From Thalassocella blandensis (GTDB lineage Bacteria; Pseudomonadota; Gammaproteobacteria; Pseudomonadales; Cellvibrionaceae): 64,000 nt of DNA. The DNA lies in assembly GCA_902141825.1 (NCBI GenBank), contig CABFPG010000001.1, positions 248,001-312,000 of the forward strand, given 5' to 3'. The notes beneath the pieces were generated by a model. It had not been told where the DNA came from. It saw only the letters and a list, made by a program, of their open reading frames with translations, and made no database searches. Of the stretch, positions 54,115 through 63,269 are shown piece by piece. The translations under genes were made by a program, and so were the position numbers. Position 1 is the first letter of the stretch, and the number at the start of each line of letters is the position of its first letter.

Positions 54115-54467
54115 TAATTTTTCCTCAAATACCGATGTTGCCCTATCCTTCCATGAAGCGAGTTAAGTGAACGAATTTGCCAGCGACCAGAGCTAACAGT
54201 GAGCGTAATGCGAATAGTGGGCTCGAAGCCCTCTGCGTAATTTACTCACTTTCAACTGCTACTTTGCCTAAAGCGAAAAGTGCGCTGCTTATGGTGTGTA
54301 AGTTTGGCAACTGTGAAAAAAAGTGGTTAGAGTGAAATTACTCAGAATTGGCAGGTGCTTACCGCAATAATGACGCGAAAAACAACAAAATTGGCGTATT
54401 CCTACGGTTGGCGAGACTTACTCGCGGAAAGAGCTAAGGGGAATGATGGGCGGATGGCTTGGCGAAT
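54115..54467. other. Intergenic region upstream of the CheB-like gene
   Basis: A 353-base gap holding the promoter of the CheB/EAL/kinase operon and the 3' flank of the FixJ-type gene. No hairpin, repeat or operator stands out. Confidence 0.5.
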
Positions 54468-55088
54468 TTAATCGCCATTGCCAGACAAACCAAATTCACG
54501 CACCAAATCAACGGTTGATTTTACGCGTAATTTAGCCATTAAACGGGAGCGATGATTTTCTACAGTACGGGTGCTTAAACCGAGGTCGTTGGCGATATCT
54601 TTACTCGATTGACCTTTGAGTACCTCTTCAAGCACTTCCTTTTCCTTTGGCGTCAACAATGCTAGTCGAGCATCTCGTGCAGACTGATGTAAACGCTGGG
54701 CGTGTAAGTCCTGGCTCAGAGTTAAGGCGCCCTGCACTTTTTCCAGAAACTGATACCCATTTACAGGCTTTTCAACAAAATCGTATGCGCCCTGCTTCAT
54801 GGCTTCCACCGCGGCACTGACTTCCGCGTAACCGGTTACCAGAATCAGGGGCGGGGGCACAGGAAACTTTTCCTGCAATTTTTTCTGCAACTGCAAACCA
54901 CTCAAACCCGGCATACGAATATCTGACACGACACACTCGCGTGGCGCTTGAATATAGCTTTCTAAAAACTTTTCTGCGCTGTTAAAACAGGTGGGTGTAA
55001 TACCAATAGACTCCACCATGCTCTTCAGCAGATCGAGAATAATCGTATCGTCGTCGATGATGTGAACCCTGGAACTTATATCCTTCAT
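54468..55088 (-). CDS. FixJ/NarL-type response regulator
   Basis: About 206 residues from the ATG at 55088; the TTG at 55106 is possible. The receiver domain has HIIDDDTIILDLL, the Asp in VVSDIRMPGLSG and the Lys in FVEKPVNGYQFL. The C-terminal LuxR-type helix-turn-helix is LTPKEKEVLEEVLKGQSSKDIANDLGLSTRTVENHRSRLMAKL. Its kinase is not adjacent; the hybrid kinase 3 kb downstream ends in an Hpt domain that could serve it. Targets are unknown. Confidence 0.93.
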   Translation of the reverse strand: MKDISSRVHIIDDDTIILDLLKSMVESIGITPTCFNSAEKFLESYIQAPRECVVSDIRMPGLSGLQLQKKLQEKFPVPPPLILVTGYAEVSAAVEAMKQGAYDFVEKPVNGYQFLEKVQGALTLSQDLHAQRLHQSARDARLALLTPKEKEVLEEVLKGQSSKDIANDLGLSTRTVENHRSRLMAKLRVKSTVDLVREFGLSGNGD

Positions 55089-55854
55089 GTAAGCTAGCTT
55101 TGGCAATTTTCGTTCACTACAAGTTTAGCAAGATTTTATTTATAAGAAAGATTAAGTTTCATATATAAAAAGGATTTCCACGTATTTCTCGGCGACATTT
55201 TCCAAACTGATTATTTTTATCGCAAAAATGTTGAGCACACCAAGCATTGTTGGTCCATTGTGCGTGAATTATTTTAAATAATTTTAACGCCAGGCAATTC
55301 CATAAATAATAATCTTCATTCACGCGCCAAATTCAAAGCACGCTCTCTTTATCACGACACTAAAAAATTGACGACGGAGAAAACTTTTTGTCGAAGCGAC
55401 ACGGTAAATCACAACCCTGCTCAAGAAAGCGCTTTCCCATTTTAGTCATTCGCCTCAAAATGGTCACTTATTAAACATTTTCATACTGTTTTTGTGTTGC
55501 AATTATGCAACAAAGCGCTCTTTGTAAATTATTTGATATCAATCAGTATTAATTGCGATAAACAGTGGCACAAGTAAGGAAAAATCCTTTATAGTTCAAT
55601 AACTTACTCAATTTCTTCCAAGCACCATTTTCGTTAAAAGCGATGCCTAAAAGGCCTCGAAACGATATACAAAACAGATTAATTCGATACCCATATAAAA
55701 ATTTAATCATCTTGATTAGATAAATTTATAATCGTGTAAATGATAACGATTTACAATTGCAAATGTTTATCAGGTAGACTGGCGTTAGCACAAGACAAAC
55801 GCTATCCGCAAGCGCCAAAGTCACATTAAATAACGCCAAGAAGAGGTAAAGTAC
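55089..55854. other. 766-base intergenic region upstream of the AraC regulator
   Basis: AT-rich, without a supported gene. It contains AATTATT-TTA-AATAATT (55267-55283), a perfect 7-base inverted repeat, and a Fur-box-like palindrome at 55736-55754. Confidence 0.6.
55736..55754 (+). promoter_or_regulatory. Putative Fur box
   Basis: GTAAATGATAACGATTTAC has perfect GTAAAT/ATTTAC arms and agrees with the 19-base Fur consensus (GATAATGATAATCATTATC) at 13 positions by my count, including the central ATGATAA. It lies 100 bases before the AraC regulator. Iron-repressed AraC regulators of siderophore uptake (PchR-like) are an established theme. Confidence 0.55.
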
Positions 55855-56943
55855 ATGAGCTTTATTTATGGAACGGAGTTTAGTCGCAAGTTGGCCATCG
55901 CTGGCACCAAGCCCAGTTTAGATTCAGAAATTCAGGCGGAAGATCCGTTTCTTAAAGGCCGTTTCATTGTTGAACGGACCCTCTCTGGCATTCAGCTTCA
56001 CATAATGGATGCGCAAGAACTTAAAAACACCAAGTGGAGTCTGCTTGTCCCCCCTGGTTTAACCTTCGGAGTCATCTTAGTTGGCAATATCAACTTTACC
56101 GTCGGGCAGGAAACTTACAATCTCTCTTCGTCACTGACGCCAGAAAAAACAGACGGACAAGACGCCAACAATTGTTTTGCCATGAACTTGTTGCGTCACA
56201 CCCCCATTTCGCGCTCTCTGATAAAAGATGAGTCCGTCTGCAAAATTTATATCTCTGTTTCGCACAAATGGCTGGACCAGCATTTAAATATGGAAGAACC
56301 GGTAGATCGGAAAATCTTTCATTTTATTCGTCAGCAACATGGACTTATTCAATGGCAGAGCTCTTCTGTCATTAAACAACTGGCGAATGACATTATTCAC
56401 AAAACTCAAAAACGCAATGTGTTTGACAGTTTGCACATAGAAAGTGAAATCATTAAATTCTGCGCCGCATTTTTGCGTGAATTAAAAGAAGTTCATTTAG
56501 ATCGTGACCTGAACGCAAATTTAAATGAAGCCATTCACACCATTTCCAATGCCAAGACCAACGCGGAACGTATAAAGCAATTTATTGACGATCGAATTTT
56601 CCAGTCAGCAACAAATATTGCGACCATTCGCGTCGAGACCATTGCCAGCGAACTGGGTTTGAGCACACGCTCCATGCAACGCATTTTCAAACAGCATTAT
56701 TCTCAAACCGTATTTGACTATATTCGCCAACACCGACTGGCCATTGCACGGGACGCACTGGTAAACGGCGACGTATCCATTGGAGAAGCAGCTTACCTGG
56801 CCGGGTATAAACACAGCTCCAATTTCGCCAACGCTTTCAAAGAGGCTTTTGGCGTTGCTCCCGGCAACCTTCGCTCCTCAGTTAAAAACGGTCACAGCTT
56901 TTCAGGAATGGAACTCGCTGTCGCAGAAAAAGCGGAAAGCTAG
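55855..56943 (+). CDS. AraC-family regulator, PchR-like length and layout
   Basis: A 362-residue regulator with a C-terminal AraC double helix-turn-helix (about 255-350: VETIASELGLSTRSMQRIFKQHYSQTVFDYIRQHRLAIARDALV, GEAAYLAGYKHSSNFANAFKEAFGVAPGNLR). The N-terminal 230 residues are a ligand-type domain with LLVPPGLTFGVILVGNINFTVG, as in PchR-type proteins that sense ferric siderophores. GAGG precedes the ATG. A possible Fur box lies upstream, but no receptor or siderophore gene is adjacent, so the role is inferred. Confidence 0.9.
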   Translation: MSFIYGTEFSRKLAIAGTKPSLDSEIQAEDPFLKGRFIVERTLSGIQLHIMDAQELKNTKWSLLVPPGLTFGVILVGNINFTVGQETYNLSSSLTPEKTDGQDANNCFAMNLLRHTPISRSLIKDESVCKIYISVSHKWLDQHLNMEEPVDRKIFHFIRQQHGLIQWQSSSVIKQLANDIIHKTQKRNVFDSLHIESEIIKFCAAFLRELKEVHLDRDLNANLNEAIHTISNAKTNAERIKQFIDDRIFQSATNIATIRVETIASELGLSTRSMQRIFKQHYSQTVFDYIRQHRLAIARDALVNGDVSIGEAAYLAGYKHSSNFANAFKEAFGVAPGNLRSSVKNGHSFSGMELAVAEKAES

Positions 56944-57033
56944 AAAAACCGTTATGTAGCCTGATCATTGACTTCGCGTTACAATATTGAAAAATATTGA
57001 GTAACGCGCACAGTCAAGGTTCGGGCCACTAAA

Positions 57034-58569
57034 ATGTCTCAAGAAATACCACAACTCTCCATACGTAATATCCAATCTTCCGATTATCCTGAAATCAAAT
57101 CTCTGATGGACGAGGTTTACGTTGATATCGGTGGCTCCTGGTCAGAAGAAACCATAACCAAACTCATTGCAGATTTCCCCGAGGGACAAATCGGCATTTT
57201 TGACAATGAACAACTGGTCGGTATGGCACTTACGCTGATGGTGGACTACCAAAAATTCAGCAACCCCCACCAACACTCCGATTTAGTGGATGCCAGAGAG
57301 CACATTCAAAACAATGACAAAGGCGATGCGCTGTATGGGTTGGATGTCATTATCCGGAAAAACTATCGCGGCTATCGCCTGGGTAGACGATTGTATGACG
57401 CACGCAAAGAGCTTTGTAAACAATACAATTTGCGTGCAATTCTTGCAGGCGGGCGTATCCCTAACTACAAGAAATATATGAAAGAGTTGAAAGCAACAGA
57501 ATATATTCAACAAGTTGCATCCAAGCAGATTTACGATCCCATTCTGACTTTCCAGCTGTCCAATAACTTTCAGGTCAAGCGATTGCTAAAAAGTTATTTG
57601 CCCGAAGATGAAAAATCTGGCGGCTTCGCCACTTTGCTGGAATGGAATAATATTCTTTACGAACCGGATGAAAGTGTTATCCGCAGTAAAAAAACCAATG
57701 TGCGTGTAGGTGCCGTGCAATGGCAATTGCGTAAAGTTGAATCTCTTGAGGACTTTTTGTCTCAGGTCGAATACTTCGTCGATACGGTTTCAGATTATCA
57801 AAGTGACTTTATTCTCTTCCCCGAGTTTTTCAATGCAAGTTTAATGGGACTAAAGGAAATTTCTGAACAAGACCGCGCCATGAGGGAACTGGCAGGCTAT
57901 ACAGAATTACTGCGAGAAAAACTTTCGCACCTTGCACTAAGCTACAATACCAACATTATCGCGGGCTCTATGCCTCTAATTGAAGACAATGCGGTTTACA
58001 ACGTGTCCTACCTATGCCACCGCGATGGTAGAGTTGAAGAGCAACGCAAAATCCATATGACACCCCACGAGAAAAATGATTGGGTTTTAAGTGGCGGAAA
58101 CCATATTCAGGTATTCGATACAGATGCTGGTAGAGTGGGGATTTTGATTTGCTACGATGTAGAATTTCCCGAACTCTCGCGCATACTGGCAAAACAAGGG
58201 CTTCAGATTTTATTCGTTCCGTTTTGGACCGATACTAAAAACAGCTATTTGCGTGTTCGCCTGTGTGCCCAGGCCCGCGCAATTGAAAACGAATGCTATG
58301 TCGTTATTGCCGGTAACGTTGGCAACTTACCCAGTGTAGAGAGTCTGGATGTGCAATATGCGCAATCTGCTGTCTTTTCGCCTTCCGATCTGTATTTCCC
58401 GCATGATGCCGTATTATCTGAAGCAACGCCGAACACCGAAATGCTATTGTTTGGTGATTTAGACCTGGTGAAATTAAAAATGCTTCATGACTATGGCTCA
58501 GTGAAAAACCTGCAAGACCGTCGAGAAGAAATTTACCGTGTCGATTTGGTGAATAAAACAGATTACTAA
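57034..58569 (+). CDS. GNAT acetyltransferase-nitrilase fusion protein
   Basis: A 511-residue two-domain protein. Residues 1-200 are a GNAT domain (IRNIQSSDYPEIKSLMDEVY, GLDVIIRKNYRGYRLGRRLYDARKELC, the acetyl-CoA loop). Residues about 225-505 are a carbon-nitrogen hydrolase with the Glu-Lys-Cys triad: Glu in FILFPEFFNA, Lys in RKIHMTPHEK, Cys in GILICYDVEFPEL. This fusion is known in many bacteria, with unknown substrates; the pairing suggests removal of an amide or acyl group combined with N-acylation. It follows the AraC gene by 90 bases. A strong hairpin follows its stop. Confidence 0.93.
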   Translation: MSQEIPQLSIRNIQSSDYPEIKSLMDEVYVDIGGSWSEETITKLIADFPEGQIGIFDNEQLVGMALTLMVDYQKFSNPHQHSDLVDAREHIQNNDKGDALYGLDVIIRKNYRGYRLGRRLYDARKELCKQYNLRAILAGGRIPNYKKYMKELKATEYIQQVASKQIYDPILTFQLSNNFQVKRLLKSYLPEDEKSGGFATLLEWNNILYEPDESVIRSKKTNVRVGAVQWQLRKVESLEDFLSQVEYFVDTVSDYQSDFILFPEFFNASLMGLKEISEQDRAMRELAGYTELLREKLSHLALSYNTNIIAGSMPLIEDNAVYNVSYLCHRDGRVEEQRKIHMTPHEKNDWVLSGGNHIQVFDTDAGRVGILICYDVEFPELSRILAKQGLQILFVPFWTDTKNSYLRVRLCAQARAIENECYVVIAGNVGNLPSVESLDVQYAQSAVFSPSDLYFPHDAVLSEATPNTEMLLFGDLDLVKLKMLHDYGSVKNLQDRREEIYRVDLVNKTDY

Positions 58570-59236
58570 ACACCAGTCATTTTTTTGAAAAGCCTACAAC
58601 ACACTTGTAAAGTTAGCGATGCCTCGCTGGCTTTACAAGATCTCACAGCCTTTATTTTTTCACACACCACACTTTTCACTCGCATTTAAACCACGATGCC
58701 AGTAACTCCTTGCTGGCATAGTTTATGCGTAAATCCATACAACAGAAATTCGCACGCACAAAACCCAATGGGTAACAAAACTCCATAGTTTTGTCTAAGA
58801 ACCTGTCCCGCACATGTTGCCTCTCCTGGTAACAAAACACATTGGAGAGTACACGCGAGTAATGGTACGCGATATTTCTGACACGATATTCCTGAAATAA
58901 TGAACGCCGAATTAGAAGGTCGTACAAAACGCGCTTGCGAGTGAGTTTGCAGCTCTTAGTGAATTATTTTGCGTACAACCTTGCAACATTTAGAGAATGG
59001 ACGGTTGGCCCCCTTATGCTAAAGTGATCTATTGCCATTTGCTTATACAGATCGAAAAGCTGCCAAAAAGAAAATGGCAAGTTATAAATGACAGATAACA
59101 AAATAACCAGAGAAATGTCACTAAAGTTTTAAATCCTGAGCCAGCCATTCGCAGCGCTACTTCACCAGGTAGCCACTACAAACAATATTCAACAGCTTTA
59201 TGCGTATGTTGATAAAGAAACAGGAAAGTAATCGCT
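58570..59236. other. Intergenic region with strong hairpin and an uncertain frame
   Basis: The hairpin at 58604-58639 is the main feature. A minus-strand frame of about 83-90 codons (58676-58927) has protein-like text (YRVRNIAYHYSRVLSNVF) but only a TTG start and no ribosome-binding site, so I do not call it a gene. Confidence 0.55.
58604..58639 (+). terminator. 16-bp hairpin after the GNAT-nitrilase gene
   Basis: Bases 58604-58619 pair with 58624-58639 in 16 consecutive positions, two of them G-T, around a TGCC tetraloop. It starts 35 bases after the stop. The T-rich run (TTTATTTTTT) begins only 12 bases beyond the stem, so it may be a terminator with a displaced tract or an mRNA-stabilising hairpin. 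Confidence 0.55.
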
Positions 59237-60607
59237 ATGTCTATCAAAAGTATTAACCCCTACAATAATGAGCTTGTGGCCAATTACAATGAGCATAGTG
59301 TTGACGACGTACACAAAGCCGCAAACCTTGGTCACCAGGCTTTTTTAAACTGGTCAAAGCAAAGTTTTTCTGAACGGGCAACCATTCTTGTTAAAATTGC
59401 TCACAACCTTGAAGCCCAAAAGCATGAGCTAGCAAAGCTCATCACGATTGAAATGGGGAAACCCATCAAGCAAGCTGAGTCGGAAATTGACAAGTGCGTC
59501 TGGGTGTGTCGGTATTACGCTGAAAATACAGCAGTTTTTTTGCAGCATGAAAACATTCAAGCCGATGCCTACCGCAGTTATGTTGCGTTTGAACCGCTGG
59601 GACTGATCCTCGCAGTTATGCCCTGGAACTTTCCGTTTTGGCAGGTATTCCGGTTTGCCGCTCCCGCACTCATGGCTGGCAACACCGCCCTTCTTAAACA
59701 CGCAAGCAATGTAAGCGGATGTGCAATCGCCATAGAAAACCTCTTGACCCAATCAGGGTTACCAGAGGGCTGCTTTAAAACTCTATTGGTCAGCGGCAAA
59801 AATGTAGAACATATTATTGCCCACCCCCATGTTAAAGCCGTCACTCTCACAGGCAGTACAGGCGCGGGCAAGTCGGTAGCGGAAACCGCAGGTCGACATT
59901 TAAAGAAAACGGTTTTAGAACTGGGCGGTAGCGACCCATATATTATCCTGGCTGACGCTGATGTTAAAAAAGCGGCAAAACTCTGCGCCACCAGTCGGCT
60001 GATCAATAGCGGGCAAAGCTGCATCGGAGCTAAACGCTTTATTGTGGTTGACGCTATCAGAGAAGCATTCGAGCAGGCATTTGTCGAAGAGTTATCGGCA
60101 GCGAAGGCCGGCGTTCCCCATGATAGCGAAACAGATATTGGCCCTCTGGCCCGCTCTGATTTACGCGACGATCTTCATCAGCAAATACAAAAATCGATTC
60201 AGGCCGGCGCAGTGTGTTTAATGGGCGGTGAGCTGCCACAGGGCTCTGGGAATTTTTATCCAGTTACCGTGCTAACCAACGTCCGCAGCGGTATGCCTGC
60301 GTATGGAGAAGAACTATTTGGTCCCGCAGCCGCGATAATTCCGGTGAGCGATGAAGAGCAAGCCATCGCAGTCGCCAATGACACCTGTTTTGGTCTGGGC
60401 GCTGCAGTGTTTACGCAGGATCTCAACAAAGGCGAGGCACTCGCGCATGCTATTGAAGCTGGCTGCTGCGTCGTGAATGATTTCGTAAAATCCGATCCGC
60501 GATTGCCGTTTGGCGGTGTTAAACAAAGTGGTTACGGTCGAGAATTATCTCACTACGGCATTAAAGAATTTGTGAATATCAAGACAGTGGTGTTGAATAA
60601 AATTTAA
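59237..60607 (+). CDS. Succinate-semialdehyde dehydrogenase-like aldehyde dehydrogenase (Sad/YneI type)
   Basis: A 456-residue NAD(P)-linked aldehyde dehydrogenase. Catalytic Glu is in KTVLELGGSDPYIIL, catalytic Cys in NSGQSCIGAKRFIV, and PWNFPFWQVFRFAAPALMAGN and LTGSTGAGKSVAETAG form the cofactor site. Length and the GQSCIGAKR motif fit the Sad group, which oxidises succinate semialdehyde in GABA and putrescine breakdown. GGAAAG precedes the ATG. The aminotransferase at 36.2 kb could supply its substrate pathway. Confidence 0.92.
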   Translation: MSIKSINPYNNELVANYNEHSVDDVHKAANLGHQAFLNWSKQSFSERATILVKIAHNLEAQKHELAKLITIEMGKPIKQAESEIDKCVWVCRYYAENTAVFLQHENIQADAYRSYVAFEPLGLILAVMPWNFPFWQVFRFAAPALMAGNTALLKHASNVSGCAIAIENLLTQSGLPEGCFKTLLVSGKNVEHIIAHPHVKAVTLTGSTGAGKSVAETAGRHLKKTVLELGGSDPYIILADADVKKAAKLCATSRLINSGQSCIGAKRFIVVDAIREAFEQAFVEELSAAKAGVPHDSETDIGPLARSDLRDDLHQQIQKSIQAGAVCLMGGELPQGSGNFYPVTVLTNVRSGMPAYGEELFGPAAAIIPVSDEEQAIAVANDTCFGLGAAVFTQDLNKGEALAHAIEAGCCVVNDFVKSDPRLPFGGVKQSGYGRELSHYGIKEFVNIKTVVLNKI

Positions 60608-60686
60608 TTCCCAACGTTCAACACCATAACATGAGGACAACAAAACACACTTGAAGTAAAAGGCACTGGCAGTATAGGCAAGGTAA

Positions 60687-62090
60687 ATGCGCAGAATACA
60701 TATTCCTGAACACGAAAAACAACATGCACCTCTTGGCAGGAGTTTCGAACGTCTACTCACGCCCTTCGAGGCGTTTGTAAACAGCCAATCCAGTTCTGGC
60801 ATTTTATTACTTCTCAGCGCATTAGCGGCATTGTTTTTGGCGAACAGTCAATGGCAACCAGAATATTTTGCATTTGGCCATCTAGAGCTAAGTATTGGTT
60901 TAGGCGAACAGGAATTCAGCCATTCGGTTCATCATTGGGTAAATGATGGACTCATGGCAATTTTTTTCTTTTTACTCGGACTGGAAATAAAGCGTGAGGT
61001 CCTCGCAGGAGATTTAAAACATATTCGTCAATCGACACTGGTACTTTTTATGGCTTTAGGCGGAATGATTCTGCCTGCATTAATTTTTGCTGCGATTTCA
61101 CAGGAAAATCCTGATCTTAAAGGCTGGGGCATTCCCATGGCGACAGATACCGCATTCGCACTTGGCGCCTTGGCGTTATTAGGTAAAGCGGCTCCGCGCT
61201 CAACCGCAGTATTACTTTCCGCCCTGGCTATTGTTGACGATATTGGCGCGGTGCTGGTGATCAGTATTTTCTATACGGAACACATTAACCTGTTGCCTTT
61301 ATTGTATGCCGGCATCGCCCTGATAAGTTTATTCAGCTTTAATTTACTCGGCATACGGAGCTGGCATTTTTATATCCTCGGAGGTGTTGCGCTCTGGTGG
61401 TTTATTTTGCATTCCGGTGTTCACACTACGACGGCCGGCATTCTTGCGGCCATGTGCGTGCCTGCCCGTCCCTATGCGGAGAGCAGCTGGTTCAAACGTC
61501 GCCTGCATACACTGTTGGCACGTTTTGAAAAACTGGATAAGTCCGATAAAAGCATTCTGGAAAAAAACCGACAACATGACATTGTCGAACAAATGCAGGA
61601 GGCGGCATCCAAGGCTACCACACCGCTTCAACATTGGACTACTGTATTGGATAAACCGGTATGCTTTACCATTATTCCTCTTTTTGCTTTTTTGAATGCC
61701 GGCGTGGAATTACCCAAGGACTTTAGCAATACCGCCAGCTCCGCCGTAACACTGGGAAGCTTTACCGGATTAGTACTGGGCAAAGCAGTGGGAATTAGTC
61801 TGTTTGCCTGGGTATCGGTCAAACTCAAATTCGCCAGCATGCCAACAGATTTACACTTTCGCCACATAATCGCTTTGAGTCTGGTCGCGGGTATGGGGTT
61901 TACCATGTCGTTGTTTATCGCCACTCTCGCCTATCAAAGTCACCCCGGATTATTAGCTGATGCCAAGGTCGGAATATTGAGCGGCTCCCTTGTGGCCGGC
62001 GTATGTGGGTATCTTCTTTTTCTTTATATTTATAAACAATCCCAAACAGATCCAAAGCACGCTAAAGCACCGGGCGCCAGCGGGAGCTGA
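60687..62090 (+). CDS. nhaA: Na+/H+ antiporter NhaA
   Basis: A 467-residue NhaA, about 80 longer than the E. coli protein. Diagnostic motifs are HHWVNDGLMAIFFFLLGLEIKREVLAGDL, GWGIPMATDTAFALGALALLG, the aspartate pair in ALAIVDDIGAVLVISIFYT, and SLVAGMGFTMSLFIATLAY. The extra length is in the N-terminus and in a charged cytoplasmic insert (about 270-310). It exchanges two H+ for one Na+, which suits a saline habitat. Confidence 0.96.
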   Translation: MRRIHIPEHEKQHAPLGRSFERLLTPFEAFVNSQSSSGILLLLSALAALFLANSQWQPEYFAFGHLELSIGLGEQEFSHSVHHWVNDGLMAIFFFLLGLEIKREVLAGDLKHIRQSTLVLFMALGGMILPALIFAAISQENPDLKGWGIPMATDTAFALGALALLGKAAPRSTAVLLSALAIVDDIGAVLVISIFYTEHINLLPLLYAGIALISLFSFNLLGIRSWHFYILGGVALWWFILHSGVHTTTAGILAAMCVPARPYAESSWFKRRLHTLLARFEKLDKSDKSILEKNRQHDIVEQMQEAASKATTPLQHWTTVLDKPVCFTIIPLFAFLNAGVELPKDFSNTASSAVTLGSFTGLVLGKAVGISLFAWVSVKLKFASMPTDLHFRHIIALSLVAGMGFTMSLFIATLAYQSHPGLLADAKVGILSGSLVAGVCGYLLFLYIYKQSQTDPKHAKAPGASGS

Positions 62091-62224
62091 ATTTTCAAGT
62101 GAAAGTTCAATGCGAAGCCCACTAAATTTAGACACCACATCACTGGCTAAGGACCTTGTTATCAGCGCTGTCCCGTTTGGAAATCTCGCAAGAATATGTA
62201 TGCGATATAAATAGAGGTAGGAAT

Positions 62225-63265
62225 ATGCAATGGATTCCACAAAACCATTTAAATCAGGACAACCATATTCGACGCGTCGGAGTGGAAATTGAATTTGCAG
62301 GTTTGTCTCTCGAGCAAATCACTCAAGCAATTGTACGCCAATATGGTGGTACTACACAGATAAAAACACTATTGGAAGCGCGCGTTGAAAATACTTCTCT
62401 CGGTGATTTCACAGTGGAACTTGATGCGCAGTATTTTAAAGATCTGGCAAAAAGCAAACTGCCAGAAAGCGACTCGAATGAACTGGAAAATACGACAGAT
62501 GATGGACTTAATTTAATTGAACAACTTTCCATGGAAATTATCTCGGAAGATTTTTTAGCAAAAGCCGCCTCTCAATTTGTACCGTGGGAAATTGTCAGCC
62601 CCCCCGTGCCGGTCGATCAATTACATCAATTACAAATGCTGGTAACGGATCTGAGAGAGGCAGGTGCATTGGGGACCCGTCACAGCCCCGTCTATGCTTT
62701 TGGTGTACACCTCAACCCAGAACTGCCAGCACTCGACAGCGGAACCATTGTCCGTTATTTAAAAGCCTATTTTTGTCTATACGAATGGATTTACGAACGA
62801 GAGAATGTAGATTTTTCTCGACGCATCACCCCATACATCAATCACTTTGACAAAAAATACATTGAAAAAGTACTCGATACTCACTATTTCCCGGACCTCA
62901 ATTTATTGGTTTCAGACTATCTGCAAGATAACCCCACACGAAATCGCAGCTTGGATTTACTTCCGCTTTTTCGTTTTTTAGACGAAGCGCAAGTAACTCA
63001 ATCCGTGGACGATCCGAGAATTAAATCACGCCCTACATTTCATTATCGATTGCCCAACTGCGATATCGACAACCCGACATGGAATATCCACGTTCCCTGG
63101 CAACACTGGCTGGAAGTGGAAGCATTGGCCAACAATAAAAATTTACTGACCGTTGCATGTCAGGCCTATCTGCATGATTTACAACGCTTGACACGCAGCT
63201 TTGATTCCAGATGGTTAGATAAAATCAAAGCGGACATATTGCGTTTGTCGTCGGACGAGGAATAG
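62225..63265 (+). CDS. Amidoligase-family protein (glutamine-synthetase-like fold)
   Basis: About 346 residues from the ATG at 62225, chosen for GGTAGGA just upstream; the frame is open further. The N-terminus has RRVGVEIEFAGLSLEQI, with the GVEIEF signature of the amidoligase family, and later FTVELDAQYF, PWEIVSPPVPVDQLHQL and a GTRHSPVYAFGVHLNPEL segment, which carry the expected metal-binding Glu and His residues. Amidoligases form amide bonds from a carboxylate and an amine using ATP; they are predicted to make unusual small molecules or modify proteins. The next gene, four bases later, is a class I glutamine amidotransferase. Confidence 0.88.
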   Translation: MQWIPQNHLNQDNHIRRVGVEIEFAGLSLEQITQAIVRQYGGTTQIKTLLEARVENTSLGDFTVELDAQYFKDLAKSKLPESDSNELENTTDDGLNLIEQLSMEIISEDFLAKAASQFVPWEIVSPPVPVDQLHQLQMLVTDLREAGALGTRHSPVYAFGVHLNPELPALDSGTIVRYLKAYFCLYEWIYERENVDFSRRITPYINHFDKKYIEKVLDTHYFPDLNLLVSDYLQDNPTRNRSLDLLPLFRFLDEAQVTQSVDDPRIKSRPTFHYRLPNCDIDNPTWNIHVPWQHWLEVEALANNKNLLTVACQAYLHDLQRLTRSFDSRWLDKIKADILRLSSDEE

Positions 63266-63269
63266 TTTT

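Noticed and set aside
58676-58927. 83-codon minus-strand frame
   Set aside because: TTG start without a ribosome-binding site; open frames of this length occur by chance in a window this size.
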